Positions 11,483 through 21,423 of a stretch of DNA of 37,494 bases are shown piece by piece. The stretch is from Nemertoderma westbladi. Its lineage: Eukaryota; Xenacoelomorpha; Nemertodermatida; Nemertodermatidae. Position 1 is the stretch's first letter, and each line of letters begins with the position of its first letter. The position numbers and the translations under genes were made by a program. The stretch spans positions 1-37,494 of the forward strand of contig JAUCBJ010006909.1 of the NCBI GenBank assembly GCA_032718475.1. The letters run 5' to 3'. The notes beneath the pieces are model-generated. The model was not told the DNA's origin, searched no databases, and worked only from the letters and a program-made list of their open reading frames with translations.

Positions 11483-11557
11483 GTACTGTATCTTAAAGTG
11501 CTACAAGATTACGCCATGGACCATGGCGTAATCTTGCAGCACTTTAAGATACAGTAC
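11483..11557. repeat. 75-base near-perfect palindrome
   Basis: Arms 11483-11519 and 11521-11557 are reverse complements at 36 of 37 positions (the one mismatch is CTACAAG against CTGCAAG), around a single A at 11520. It begins exactly where SINE copy 2 ends. Transcribed, it would be a very stable hairpin. Confidence 0.9.
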
Positions 11558-11737
11558 AAGGAACAGGCCTACATATTGTTATTACACTTACACATAGTAC
11601 CGCAATTACATTAATTGTATGATAAGCTTTCCTTATTTAATATACATTCCTAACTAGAGAAAATGTTATAATAACAATATAATAATAATAACAATAACAA
11701 TAATTATGAAATCGTATTCTATTCTACTGTATTTTAG

Positions 11738-13449
11738 GTAATCCTGGTATCAGTAAAGAAATTAAAGATAAAGTAACTTCGTTCTATGAAAGGGAGGACA
11801 TCAGTCGACAAGCACCAGGTCGTCGGGATTCAGTGAAAGTTAAGGGCGAAGTCAGACAGAAACACCATCTAATGATGACCATACAAGAAGCCTACCAGGT
11901 GTTTATGGTGGAAAATCCTAATGTAGTGATTAAAAAGTCTGCCTTTGCCGCTCTTCGTCCCCCACATGTATTATTGTCCTCTGAGTTCCCTCGCAATGTA
12001 TGCCTATGCATCTACCACTCGAATCTAATTATGCTATTAGAAGCACTGCATAGTGTCATTGACGAGATACCATTATATAAAAATGATAACAAGTTTTTAA
12101 ACTTGTGTGTTTGTGATCCAACGCGAAAATCATGCATGACTGGATGTTGCACAGATTGCTTTCCACAAAGTATATTTGACGGAATAAATGGACCAACGCG
12201 GAATCAACCAATAAAATATTGGCAGTGGAGGAAAAGGATGGAAAATAAAACTGTAAAGGTTCTATTTGAAGGTACTGTTGGTGATGCGATTAATTGTCTC
12301 CATAATCAATTACCGAAATTTCTGCAACACCACTTTATAAAGAATCAGCAAAGTGCAGCTTTCAATAATAATAAAAAATTGGTTGAAGAATCTACTGAAA
12401 TGGTAATGTTGCAAATGGATTTTGCTGAGAATTATACGTGCGTTTATCAGAATGAAGTCCAATCGGCCCATTGGTCTCCCTCACAAATAAGTATCTATAC
12501 ATCATGCATTTGGGGTCCGGGTTCCGAATATCAGTCCATCGCACAAATATCTGACTACCTCACTCACGATAAAACAACGGTCATCCCTTATACAATAAAC
12601 CTATTAGATCAAATATTCAGTAACAATCATATACACGTCGTTAACATCTGGACCGACGGACCATCAAATCAATTTAAGAACAAATTCATCGTCGATTTCG
12701 TTGGTCATATAGCTCTAAAACGGTACCCTAAGAAATTAATCACTTGGAATTATTTCGCAACCTCTCACGGGAAAGGTGCTGTGGATGGTGTTGGGGGGAT
12801 ATTAAAGAGCACCACCAGAAGGGCTGTCGTTTCTAAGAACGCTGTAGTCCAGTGCGCCAGTGATATGGTGAATACAGTGAAACAAACGCTAAATAAGGTT
12901 AAAATAGTTAAAGTCAATAAATCAGAAATCGAAAGAATATCTTTGGAAAATAGTCTCCAACTTGTCTGGGAGAAAACTCAGCCTATTCATGGAATTTTGA
13001 ACATGCATCAATGCAAATTGGACAACCCGTCCAATTTGAAACCAGTTATTGTCACAAAGATGTTCAGCAATGATACGCTCGAAGTTCGACACGACTTCCA
13101 TGGATTGAATGAGCAAGGGATGGATTGTGATAGTGACAATGAACCAACAACCCTTAATATATATGTCAACGCAATGGGATTGGTTGTAAATGGCTTTGTT
13201 TGTGTGATTTCGGATGGAAAACATTATCCAGGGCAGATAACGGCAACGATGGAAGATAGTGCCGATGTACGGCGAATGTCACCCAGCGGGAATGCATGGA
13301 AGTGGACAGTGCAACCGATTATCGTAAATCATAAATACAATGAAATATTGTTCAAAATTGATATTCCGAGCCAAAAAACTTCCCGTGATCGTGGTATTTA
13401 TATTGTTAAAGAACTGGAAATTGGACACTTTGACTTCTTTGCAATATAA
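11738..13449 (+). CDS. transposase-like protein, exon 2 (main domain)
   Basis: Starts after TACTGTATTTTAG; joined to exon 1 the codon GGT is restored (SRG/NPGIS) and the frame runs about 570 codons to TAA. It belongs to an invertebrate family often annotated as uncharacterised: a CxC/CC cluster (CVCDPTRKSCMTGCCTDC), then LQMDFAENYTCVYQNEVQSAHWS, then WTDGPSNQFKNKF, then FATSHGKGAVDGVGG. The acidic residues in MDFAEN and WTDGPSNQ have the spacing expected of RNase H-like DDE/D transposase catalytic residues; the third is uncertain. C-terminal 130 residues look like a beta-rich tail domain. The frame is intact, so this copy could be recent. The first in-frame GTG at 11833 is not a real start; translation must come through the splice. 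Confidence 0.7.
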
Positions 13450-13632
13450 ATCTATAGGATGGACTATGACAATATACACCAATTCACTCAATCGCATACA
13501 TACATCAAATACATAAAGTATTTTTTTTCGTCAACTATTTAGAAACATAACTACTGTGAGTGATTTAAAGTACATTTTTAATGTATATGACTTAAGCCAA
13601 ACGCTATTAAATCTATGTTATGAATTTAATAA

Positions 13633-13932
13633 ATGAAGAGGCTGTACGCGGACGCAGTGACGGCCCGACGGGGCGACTTCTCGCCGTTCGTCGCCTCATG
13701 CGACGGAGTTCTCGCGCCGCAAGCGAACCATCTTCTCCGTGTGGTGGCAGACCGGCTGCACCGATCGTGGGGGCGGCCCTATAGCGTCACAATGGGCTGG
13801 ATCCGTACGCGGGTTCAGTTGGCCATTATTAGAGGGGCCACCCACTGTCTGCGGGGCTCCCGCACCAAGTGGAGAAGCGCTCGGGGGCCGGATGATGGCG
13901 CAGGGCTGCCAGAAAGCTGGCAACCGGTGTAG
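13633..13932 (+). pseudogene. GC-rich fragment of a reverse-transcriptase-type ORF (C-terminal end)
   Basis: About 100 codons, clearly GC-rich in a very AT-rich setting, ending in TAG. Reads MKRLYADAVTARRGDFSPFV, then CDGVLAPQA, WGRPYSVTMGWIRTR, AIIRGATHCLRGSRTKWR and DDGAGL. The pattern FxPFVxSxDGxLxxxA...KWxxPYSxVxGxxxxRxxxAIxRxxxxClRGSR...EDGAGL is one I know from the C-terminal ends of RT-like mobile proteins in cnidarians and other aquatic eukaryotes. It starts right after the AATAAA behind the transposase gene (13627-13632). Only the tail is present, so non-functional. The base composition suggests another origin than the host transposon. Confidence 0.5.
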
Positions 13933-14189
13933 TACTGTGGTACAATGTAGGTGTAAAATAATATATAAACATAAAAACAATCAATTCAATTTATATTTAC
14001 TGTGTTTGGTGGTGGTGCAGTTTTAACTGTTTGTTGTTTAAGTTTTTAAATTTCCCGCGTTTATATTACAATTAAAATTACACTACTATTATTAAAAAAA
14101 AAAAAAAATTTAATAAATGAACACCACAAACATTCACGATTCGGTTAAATTCGTTTTCTAAAAAATAAAAGTCCATAACGATTTCAAGT

Positions 14190-14591
14190 GTGAGTCCGGA
14201 ACATTTTTTTCTGTGAGTCCGTAACGAACAATTGACCCTAAATATGTGGTTTAGCACCACATATTTCTGGTACTAATTAACAAATTTAAAAATTTGATGT
14301 ATCTACCTCGCATTGTGAAAGTTAGAACGTATGGCGTTAAACATTTCAAGAGAATTTGTCAAAATAATATTGGGTAATTTTTCTTTGTCCATTTGCATGT
14401 GAGTCCGTAACGGGTACTATATTTACAATATCCTATGAATCAAATGAGATACAACTATTTTTTATAAGTCAAAGTAAAGATGTACCATTAATCCATCAGC
14501 CACCATAGGTAAATGTTATTTATATTGTAAAGTTACTAATTAAATATGCCAATTAATTTGGAAAATTGCGTACGAATGTGAGTCCGTAACG
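14190..14591 (+). repeat. right-end cluster of GTGAGTCCGTAACG repeats
   Basis: Exact plus-strand copies at 14213-14226, 14399-14412 and 14578-14591 (spacings about 186 and 179 bases), plus a variant GTGAGTCCGGAAC at 14190-14202. The last copy directly abuts the candidate right terminal repeat. Confidence 0.85.
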
Positions 14592-14604
14592 ATGGAATTT
14601 CCCT

Positions 14605-15120
14605 TTGGTCAGTTTTCATTGCGGTGTCGCTAACGGCTCATATTATTAACGTTGTTGTCTATTCCGTTATCCACTTATAATTTGGGTTTAGTTTATTTCT
14701 AACTTTGCTCCTTGTGTGTAATTTTTAATTCAAATGTCGTGCCTACGTACAGATGGATCGTCACTTTTATGTATTCATATATTTCTACGTGCTTTAGATT
14801 TAATTATATATAACGTATACGGTAGTAATTCTAATGAACACATGTACTGTATTAAAATCGTCAATAACCTTCTAAACGGCGCACAGCCACGTAATAGCTT
14901 TGCTATATTGCCCTTTATTGCCCCTATGTTGCCCTTTTCACTATTACCTAGTTAAATTTTAATTTCACATTACTTTTAAAACTTAACGCTCCGGCACTTA
15001 TTTCCAGGAAATTAACTGTTTGTAATATACGTAAATTTTGATTGTCATTTTTTTTGTTATGTATATTGTATGTACTTTATGTATATATTAGTGAAATAAA
15101 TAAATAAACTGAAACTGAAA
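14605..15120 (+). mobile_element. probable LINE 3' end with AATAAA-rich tail
   Basis: Ends at 15092-15122 in (AAATA)n followed by AACTGAAACTGAAACTGG, a form seen at 3' ends of non-LTR elements. The open frame 14734-14955 before it has a possible degenerate ORF2 tail but no motif I trust. Confidence 0.35.
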
Positions 15121-15461
15121 CTGGTATATTGAATCGGTGGACTGACCATCCATTGACTGAAGTGCTTCAAAGCGGTTTTGAACTTCTACTGTGTAAGCAA
15201 CCTTTACTGCATAACAACCAACAAACCAAACGAATTGTTGTTGAGCACCCTTATGAAATATTTCCTTGCGATAGATTGGACAGCAAACTAAAGGAGCTAT
15301 TCCGGTTCGATAAGACAGGTATTGAATTCGTCACAGACTTGATTTCATACAACATCACCATAATATGGACAGCTGAGAGGACTTCTAATTGCTCCCACCA
15401 GGGATTCACACCAGATATCTATTGCCCACACCTTCCACATGCACCAATACACTGTTTCTAG
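15121..15461 (+). pseudogene. possible PIF/Harbinger transposase N-terminal fragment
   Basis: About 110 codons containing LKELFRFDKTGIEFVTDLI followed by ERTSNCSH. This looks like the FRFSKxSIxFIxDLI...RxTNRxH region ahead of the DDE domain in PIF/Harbinger transposases. No catalytic region follows, because a poly-C run and host intron start soon after. Weak assignment. Confidence 0.35.
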
Positions 15462-15600
15462 AACTGTTTTCTATTGCATATTAAATACTGAATTAGCACA
15501 AAATCGAACCAGCCTAAATACAAATAGCACAGCAAGACTGACTGCTACATACTACTGCACTACAATAACAGTACTACGCCCTACATACATTAGCTAGGGA

Positions 15601-15626
15601 CCCCCCCCCCCCCCCCCCCCCCCCCC
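15601..15626. repeat. poly-C tract
   Basis: Uninterrupted cytosines about 26 long, 70 bases before the acceptor of the terminal EGF-gene exon. Confidence 0.95.
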
Positions 15627-15694
15627 TTATTACAAGATACTTTTAGCTTTTACTAGAGCGGCCACGCACCCAATATTATTATTATTAATTACAG

Positions 15695-15818
15695 AAACCT
15701 GGAAACATATTCCCTACAACCAACGTTCCATGATGCAAGGAGTTGCAAGATAACTGTTGATTCTATATACCCCAGTCAACATATGAATAATGGCGCTCGG
15801 AGGATTACATTCTATTGA
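15695..15818 (+). CDS. terminal exon: discoidin-like domain end and stop
   Basis: Acceptor TTAATTACAG at 15694; the first base completes the glycine codon left open at 7421. The exon encodes a segment ending CKITVDSIYPS...NNGARRITFY then TGA. The CKITVDSIY...NNGAR.I.FY ending is what discoidin-like domains show at their last strands, so it completes the fold begun at 6720. Recognising it required skipping about 8.3 kb of inserted elements. No clear AATAAA was found close behind. Confidence 0.7.
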
Positions 15819-16412
15819 ACTTGGAAGGAATCGGATTCCATTGGACTTATATTATGTATAGTATATGGCTGAACATATGGGTGTGGTAACCCAAAAAAAA
15901 TTTAGAGAGTTTTACAACCAACTTTATTTTTTCAGTATTTTATTGCCTTTTTAATCCTGAATGTTGTCATTTCATAGCTCTTTGAGGGAAACGAGTTTTA
16001 GAAAACAACAAGGTTTGTTAGAAACGATTACAATGTCCGTTTATTGCTTACCTACACGACGTTCTTAGGTAATAATTTGATAATTGTTTTTAAAATATTC
16101 CACAACTATTCAGTATTTGATATTAAATACCGCATGCACATTCAACTGACTAAACTAGACCCACTGACTAAACACTGTTTGGTCCAACCAGCCTACACCT
16201 TTTACGCAATATCTAGAGAACCTATCTCTCTACCATAGTTTTGATGGTGTCTACACTAACATCAGTGTGAATCAAATTCCTATATTGCATTGATATCCTG
16301 ATCCTGAATTAATTTCAGTCAGCCTTCACATCCTCACCAATATCTCGAGAACCAATCACTCTAGTATTGTTTTGATTGTGTTTACAGCCACTAAATAGGT
16401 TATAGTGGTTCG
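15819..16412. other. 3' flank of the EGF/discoidin gene
   Basis: No coding signal. Should contain the 3' UTR and poly(A) site of the gene ending at 15818, but no convincing AATAAA was found on the plus strand in the first few hundred bases. Confidence 0.35.
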
Positions 16413-16741
16413 TAAAGCCCCGTTGACATCCAATGGTGTGTGAGCGGTAAAGTAGTCCGGCGGTATTGAAGCGGTAAGCCAGCGGTCCACTACCCGGAGC
16501 CTGTTCACACCCAGCGGTAACTTATTGTCTATCTGTAGACTGTGAATTCAACAGGAAATTACATTAATTGTTTTAACATTGTTTAAATGGGCTGCGGTAA
16601 ACCGCGCGGTTTAGCGCACAACTAACTGTTGGGTCGTTCACAGTCAGTGGTGTACCACTGGCCCTACGGTACACCGTAGGGCCAGCATATATGCACGTAC
16701 AGTGCACATATACCGTTCCATTGGATGTGAACGAGCCTTTA
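16413..16741. mobile_element. 329-bp MITE with 24-bp terminal inverted repeats
   Basis: Left end 16413-16436 and right end 16718-16741 are inverted repeats matching at 21 of 24 positions, sharing CGTTSACATCCAATGG. Flanks are TA on both sides if the TIR is counted from the AAG, consistent with a TA duplication. The inside is rich in AGCGGTA words and contains a 13-bp-arm hairpin, CTGGCCCTACGGT / ACCGTAGGGCCAG, at about 16656-16683. No ORF. GTTCACA-containing ends also recall PIF/Harbinger MITEs. Confidence 0.75.
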
Positions 16742-17238
16742 GATAAGTCGGTGAACACATGACTACAACAATGGATTACCTTAAGAGGCAGTTCTGTATG
16801 GAGGCTCATGGAGGCCAACTGAAAAAAATATGTGGCACCCATGGTCCACACTTATACTGTAAATAAGTCATTCATGGACCATGGAGGACACCTATAAAAA
16901 TATACTTAGCTTCCACTTACTTAGCTTCCTTTATACTTAGGTTCAAATAATAAACAAGTAACATAATTATAATACTGTAGTATATTAATGTAGTATTTTA
17001 GCGCGAGCTAAATTATGTTCTAATACTTTGTTGTTTATTGTGGTATGGTGTGCAATTAGTATATTCGAATGTCAAGTCGTAATTATAAATATACGCTAAA
17101 GTACAGAGATTCCAGAGAACTGGTTTATTGTGTAAGGTAACTAATTACACAATGTCACTATTATAGTATCTAATTGTTCTTGTTGATATGTTGATAAGCA
17201 ACATTCTTAGTAATTCCTTGTTCTGTTATCCTGGCCCA
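16742..17238. other. AT-rich non-coding
   Basis: No gene recognised. Two open frames antisense to the MITE are chance readings. Confidence 0.4.
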
Positions 17239-17520
17239 GGGCGGCAGAGTGCGGCCTTTATCTATGGGGCGGAAAAATGGAGTTCATATTCGTGTTCGGC
17301 AGGAAAAACTGGTCTAAATAATTCCATTTAATATTGCTTGATGGGATTCCTATTGGTTTGAGGGTACTTTAAATTACATAATTTTTTATGCAATTTAATT
17401 TCAATTTAGCCAATAATTTTGTTACAAATGATTAAGGCGGCAGTGTGCCACCCATGGCGTTCAAATGAAAGACTTAAAAATTTCGAAAATGGTTTAAAGG
17501 CGGCAGTGTGCCGCCTTTGG
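17239..17520. repeat. three dispersed GGCGGCA...TGCC small hairpins
   Basis: Three related words: GGGCGGCAGAGTGCGGCCTTT (about 17240), AAGGCGGCAGTGTGCCACCC (about 17434) and AAAGGCGGCAGTGTGCCGCC (about 17498). The last is a 10-base-arm palindrome AAAGGCGGCA / TGCCGCCTTT with a GTG loop. Probably ends of small inverted-repeat elements. Confidence 0.55.
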
Positions 17521-18228
17521 ATGTAGGATAAGTAGTAATAGAGTTATCATACTCTTTATATAAAAAATCTCTGGTATGACAAGAAAATAAACCTTGGTCC
17601 GATCAAATATATTTTTCATGGTCCTTAGAAGTAAAAATTTATGTAACTTATCTTTGGTACGCAAAGGGTTTTAAAAATTTAGAATTCATATTTCATACTG
17701 ATAATTTTGAATTCATACAAAATTTACAAAATGTGCCGATGTCACATTGTAAATGCCGGTGCTGGTGCCGGTGTTTTTAAATGTTTAGCAATTGGCATAA
17801 TTCTATTTGAAAACCAAATAATGTAAATTTATGTGTACTGTAATTAGTTATAAAATATCACTTTCATTAGGTTTTGATTTGATTGATTGGTGTGGTGAAC
17901 TCGTGAACGATCGTATATTTGTGGCGAGGGTCCAGCGCAAACTCTTCGCAATCGTCAACATCTTCGAAGTGATCACTGACATCGTATCCCGCAAAGTACC
18001 TGTTCAACTGCTGTAATAGTTCATTCTTTAAGGGAGGGGGGGGGGGGGGGGGGTATACCCCCCTCAGGGTAAAATTTTCAAATTGTTGTTTCTTTATTTC
18101 ACCTAGAGCAGAATTTAATGAGGATTACAAATCTGAAAACCGCTTAGTGAGACCTCTTTCAGTTCTCGAGTTATCACTGTTTTTCCGTATGACTGTCAAA
18201 TAGTCCATCAAATTGTAAAAAAGACAGA
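17521..18228. other. AT-rich non-coding with poly-G tract
   Basis: No gene recognised. The run of G at about 18032-18053, followed by TATACCCCCCT, is the only clear structure. Confidence 0.4.
18032..18053. repeat. poly-G tract
   Basis: Homopolymer of G broken once by A near its start; together with the C tracts at 1941 and 15601 it is the third such run in the window. Confidence 0.9.
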
Positions 18229-18258
18229 AGACCGACAGACAGACAGACAGACAGATAG
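18229..18258. repeat. (GACA)n microsatellite
   Basis: Five to six GACA units with a final GATA unit. Confidence 0.9.
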
Positions 18259-18785
18259 ACTAGATTCCACCAAAAATTAAAACTGAAATCGGAAATCGGA
18301 AATGAAATCAGCGACCCCGAAAACCCCAGTAATGAACATTTTTGCTCGTTGGTGTGCATCCTTCGTGCCAGAAATAATTAACCAACCAGAACACAAACAG
18401 CCAATTATGGAATATACATGTTGTAAGTCTAAAACAGAAAAGAACAAGTAGTGCGATTTGAAAAAACATAATTATTTAGATCCGGAACATTTCGTATATA
18501 ATTATATACATCATCAGCCAAAAAACAACTTGGAACAAGTGAATTATTATAATTATCACAGAAAATAACCTAAATTAAAATAAAGACAAATGTAAACAAA
18601 ATTAACAAATATTATGCGCTTGATAATGAAGAACTAGAATAATTAGAAAATATTAGATTATATAATTAATATATATGGTTACAGGGTTGGGCAGTATAAG
18701 TATAAGTTTAGTACAATAATGAAAAATTACTGAACAAATTTTAGAAAAGTTTACGGTACCGGTAGCAAAGCAAAGACAGTATGTA

Positions 18786-19330
18786 GGGTGTACGTACAGT
18801 AGAGTAGTAACAATAGATACAATACAGTAGGGTGTTATACAGTTGTAAGAATAGATACAGTACAGTAGGGTGTTATACAGTTGTAAGAATAGATACAGTA
18901 CAGTGGAGTAGTAAGAATAGATACAGTACAGTGGAGTAGTAAGAATAGATACAATACAGTAGGGTGTACGTACAGTAGAGTAGTAACAATAGATACAATA
19001 CAGTAGGGTGTTATACAGTTGTAAGAATAGATACAATACAGTAGGGTGTTATACAGTTGTAAGAATAGATACAGTACAGTAGGGTGTTACATTTGTAAGA
19101 ATAGATACAGTACAGTGGAGTAGTAAGAATAGATACAGTACAGTGGAGTAGTAAGAATAGATACAATACAGTAGGGTGTTACAGTTGTTGTAAGAATAGA
19201 TACAGTACAGTAGGGTGTTACATTTGTTGTAAGAATAGATACAGTACAGTAGGGTGTTACATTTGTAAGAATAGATACAGTACAGTGGAGTAGTAAGAAT
19301 AGATACAGTACAGTAGAATATAGTAGATAA
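18786..19330. repeat. minisatellite of mixed GTAAGAATAGATACAGTACAGT units
   Basis: About 545 bases in which a constant core GTAAGAATAGATACARTACAGT is joined either to a short spacer (GGAGTA) or to longer spacers (AGGGTGTTATACAGTT, AGGGTGTTACATTT, AGGGTGTACGTACAGTAGAGTA). The array is a mosaic of unit types of roughly 28 to 44 bases. The Tyr/Cys-rich open frames on the minus strand here are by-products of the repeat, not genes. Confidence 0.85.
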
Positions 19331-19380
19331 TGTAACTAAAATAGATGTAGAGGGAGACGGAAGTGCCTTAAGTACATTTA

Positions 19381-19746
19381 GTGAGGGTCTACAATGAAGA
19401 TCGCAATGAAGATGCCTGTTGTGGCAGGGTTTTATCTTCCAAATTGAAACTACATTGCGATAATTGTGCCAGACTGAAAAGATTTTATACATCGCTATTA
19501 GTGGATAACCAATATGAAATTAACTTGCGTTTAGTGTATGTTTTGCATTGTATTAGTGTGGGATTTGAAGGAGGTAACACTTTATGCAGCATAATGGGAC
19601 TGCCACAACCTTCACAATCATTTATTGAACACACAAAATCATTACTTGTAGCTGCTAAACCTATTTCAGAAGCCTCAATGGTAGACGCAGCTAAGGAGGT
19701 AATAAAAGAAAATGGTGGAAATACAGATTATTGGAAGAGACAGTAA
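19381..19746 (+). pseudogene. Mutator-like transposase N-terminal fragment
   Basis: About 120 codons: SSKLKLHCDNCARLK, then YEINLRLVYVLHCISVGFEG, FCxxMGLPQPSQSF (seen as LCSIMGLPQPSQSF), then DAAKEVIKENGGNT and a stop. This matches the region just before the catalytic DGTW block of the Mutator-like transposases common in aphids, Hydra and other invertebrates (EINxRxVYAxRxIGxGxxxxxxFCxxMxxPxP). The catalytic core is missing. The GTG at 19381 is not a real start; the fragment emerges directly from the minisatellite. Confidence 0.6.
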
Positions 19747-21345
19747 CAAAATGCCCTGCAATATCCTACTGTAAAGTTTGTGAATCAAAACATAATCCGA
19801 CCTTCTCACCAAAACAGTAAACTCTAAGTAAGCGAATATATATTGCAGTATCGGTCTCTTATAACCGGTGAGGCAGAAAACAGTCTACGAACGGACAAAC
19901 TTCGATGAAACAAAATCCCGCGCAGCGAATCCTAAAATCAGGCTGACTCACTGACGGACTAAGGGGCTCGTATACTTTGCCGCGGTGTGATTTATATGGT
20001 TGGGATAGAGAGATGCTAGCTAGGTGCAGAAAGGTCTAACTAGCGGGCAAAGCGCAGTATGGACAAAAATTATTTTATATATTTTGAGGTGTAAATAATT
20101 TCTAACGCGTGTGAGTCTTGATTCTAAACAGTCAAAGTCAGTTTTGCTCCTTCACATATATAATTACTGGGTCCGGTATGCATTTTACAAATATTCTAAT
20201 TTTATAACTTGTAGGTCCAATACTCACGAATGATAAGGCTCCTTCCCCTTTTGTGTATTTCCAGGACTCAAATTCAGGCATAAGGTTAATACTACGCCCA
20301 GAATTCGGCAATTTAATTTACCAGGTCCCTAATACTAAGAAGAAATGTGTTAGTTTACTACAGTAGGCGTACAGTTACTAATAGCTAGCCTGGCGTTCTT
20401 ATCTAGAATTTTGGTTGCCTAGATGGGCACGGCAACTTCCTAACAGAATGTTGGCGGAGACACGGTAGATGTTAGTATCCCTAAATAGCCTCAATTTATT
20501 TTGCGCCTAGTGGTAAACTGCCCTACCGCCTGAACGGTACAATCCCAATTCAGGTAAAACACAGTAACCCTTCTAGCCTACAAGTTCAAATGCAGTGGAC
20601 ACCGTTGTACTACAAACAGTCACCGATGCACCTATACTTAGCAAGAGTTAGGCGTACAGTTTGCTGCACCCTACCAATGTGTATGCCTTGTACCGGTGTG
20701 CCTGCGTCCTATCTGTGTACTGGTATCTTTCTGCCTGATCTCCTCCTCTCCCCCCGTAGGAATGTGAAGGTCTACTGCGGGTTTTCTCTGAATTAAGACA
20801 GTACGGTCCCTAGATGTAATTTTTAGCGCACAGCGTGTCACTACCTCTACCTTCGATCTTTGGTCTTACACTTAGGTAGCAAGGCATTGAACGCTGTCTA
20901 ACCTTTCAGGCGATGGGCGAATAACTAAGAATGAATATTGTGGGTTGTCTCCTTCTACATTCCTCAGATGTTCCCGTTCATTGCTGTGGCCCGATGTCTA
21001 GCCTGCCATCCTGTCCCTCAGTTAGGTTCACCGTGGTAAAACATGATAGGAAAAGGGCAGATATAGCGATAATTCTGACTTTATTACAGATAACCAACAA
21101 TTATATTAATATAAACAATGTAATCTGAAATAACTAATGGATGTAAGAAGTAGAAGTAGATTGAATAAGAATAGATAACTAATGAACGAAATCGCACCTT
21201 TTATAGCAAATTTGTGCTGCAATCAATCGAGATAAATCTAGATTGTTCTATGAGTTCAAAAGGTTTTTAAAGATAATCATTGGTCCAGCGAACACGTATC
21301 TTGCACGACATTGGTTACTATCTAATAACTGCAATCCTATTGGTT
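19747..21345 (-). mobile_element. minus-strand LTR/leader-like region
   Basis: No coding sequence, but a clear retroelement promoter on the minus strand: three CCAAT boxes (ATTGG on the plus strand at 21279, 21310 and 21339, about 30 bases apart), TATAAAAGG (21205-21197) and AATAAA (21085-21080), about 112 bases after the TATA. This is the U3-R arrangement of an LTR. The following 1.2 kb (21080 to about 19850, read leftward) has a composition like the leader of the plus-strand BEL/Pao element. It may be the 3' LTR of the minus-strand unit or the 5' LTR and leader of another, truncated copy. Confidence 0.5.
21197..21205 (-). promoter_or_regulatory. TATA box of the minus-strand LTR-like promoter
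   Basis: TATAAAAGG on the minus strand, 74, 105 and 134 bases downstream of three CCAAT boxes. Confidence 0.55.
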
Positions 21346-21423
21346 AATCTACCTTGAGCAAATGCAATTTAATTCGTAGCGGTTAATTTAAATGAGTTGA
21401 AACTCAGCACAAAAAATAATTCA

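Larger units (their letters stand above)
11119..11737 (+). other. transposase-gene intron carrying a SINE and a long palindrome
   Basis: GTAAGA...TTTTAG, 619 bases. The intron holds SINE copy 2 and a 75-base palindrome. Removing it keeps the reading frame. Confidence 0.65.
9966..14604 (+). mobile_element. DNA transposon with subterminal GTGAGTCCGTAACG repeats
   Basis: Candidate terminal inverted repeats are GGGGCAATTCCACC (9966-9979) and GATGGAATTTCCCT (14591-14604), 11 of 14 matching as inverted repeats. Inside, GTGAGTCCGTAACG occurs on the plus strand at 10349, 14213, 14399 and 14578, on the minus strand at 10503 and 10525, and as a variant at 14190. These flank a two-exon transposase-like gene, the usual layout of transposase binding sites. 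The target-site duplication is not clear. The element sits in the last intron of the EGF/discoidin gene. Superfamily unknown to me. Confidence 0.6.
2900..15818 (+). other. 3' half of a cbEGF + discoidin-like-fold gene
   Basis: Five exons share one reading frame through GT-AG introns: 2900-3022, 5039-5170, 6720-6894, 7308-7421 and 15695-15818. Intron phases match at every junction. The product is two calcium-binding EGF modules followed by about 130 residues that look like a galactose-binding (discoidin, F5/8C-like) fold, ending at TGA 15816-15818. Such a protein would be secreted or extracellular. The 5' part, with the signal peptide and probably more EGF modules, lies left of the window. The last intron, about 8.3 kb, is filled with mobile elements. 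I see no transmembrane segment after the last domain, so a secreted product is likely. No ortholog name is claimed. Confidence 0.7.

Noticed and set aside
18653-19492. Tyr/Cys/Ile-rich minus-strand open frames
   Set aside because: They are translations of the minisatellite units and have no independent coding evidence.
20590-20796. 68-codon Cys-rich open frame
   Set aside because: Lies on the strand opposite to the LTR/leader-like signals and has no recognisable spacing of cysteines.
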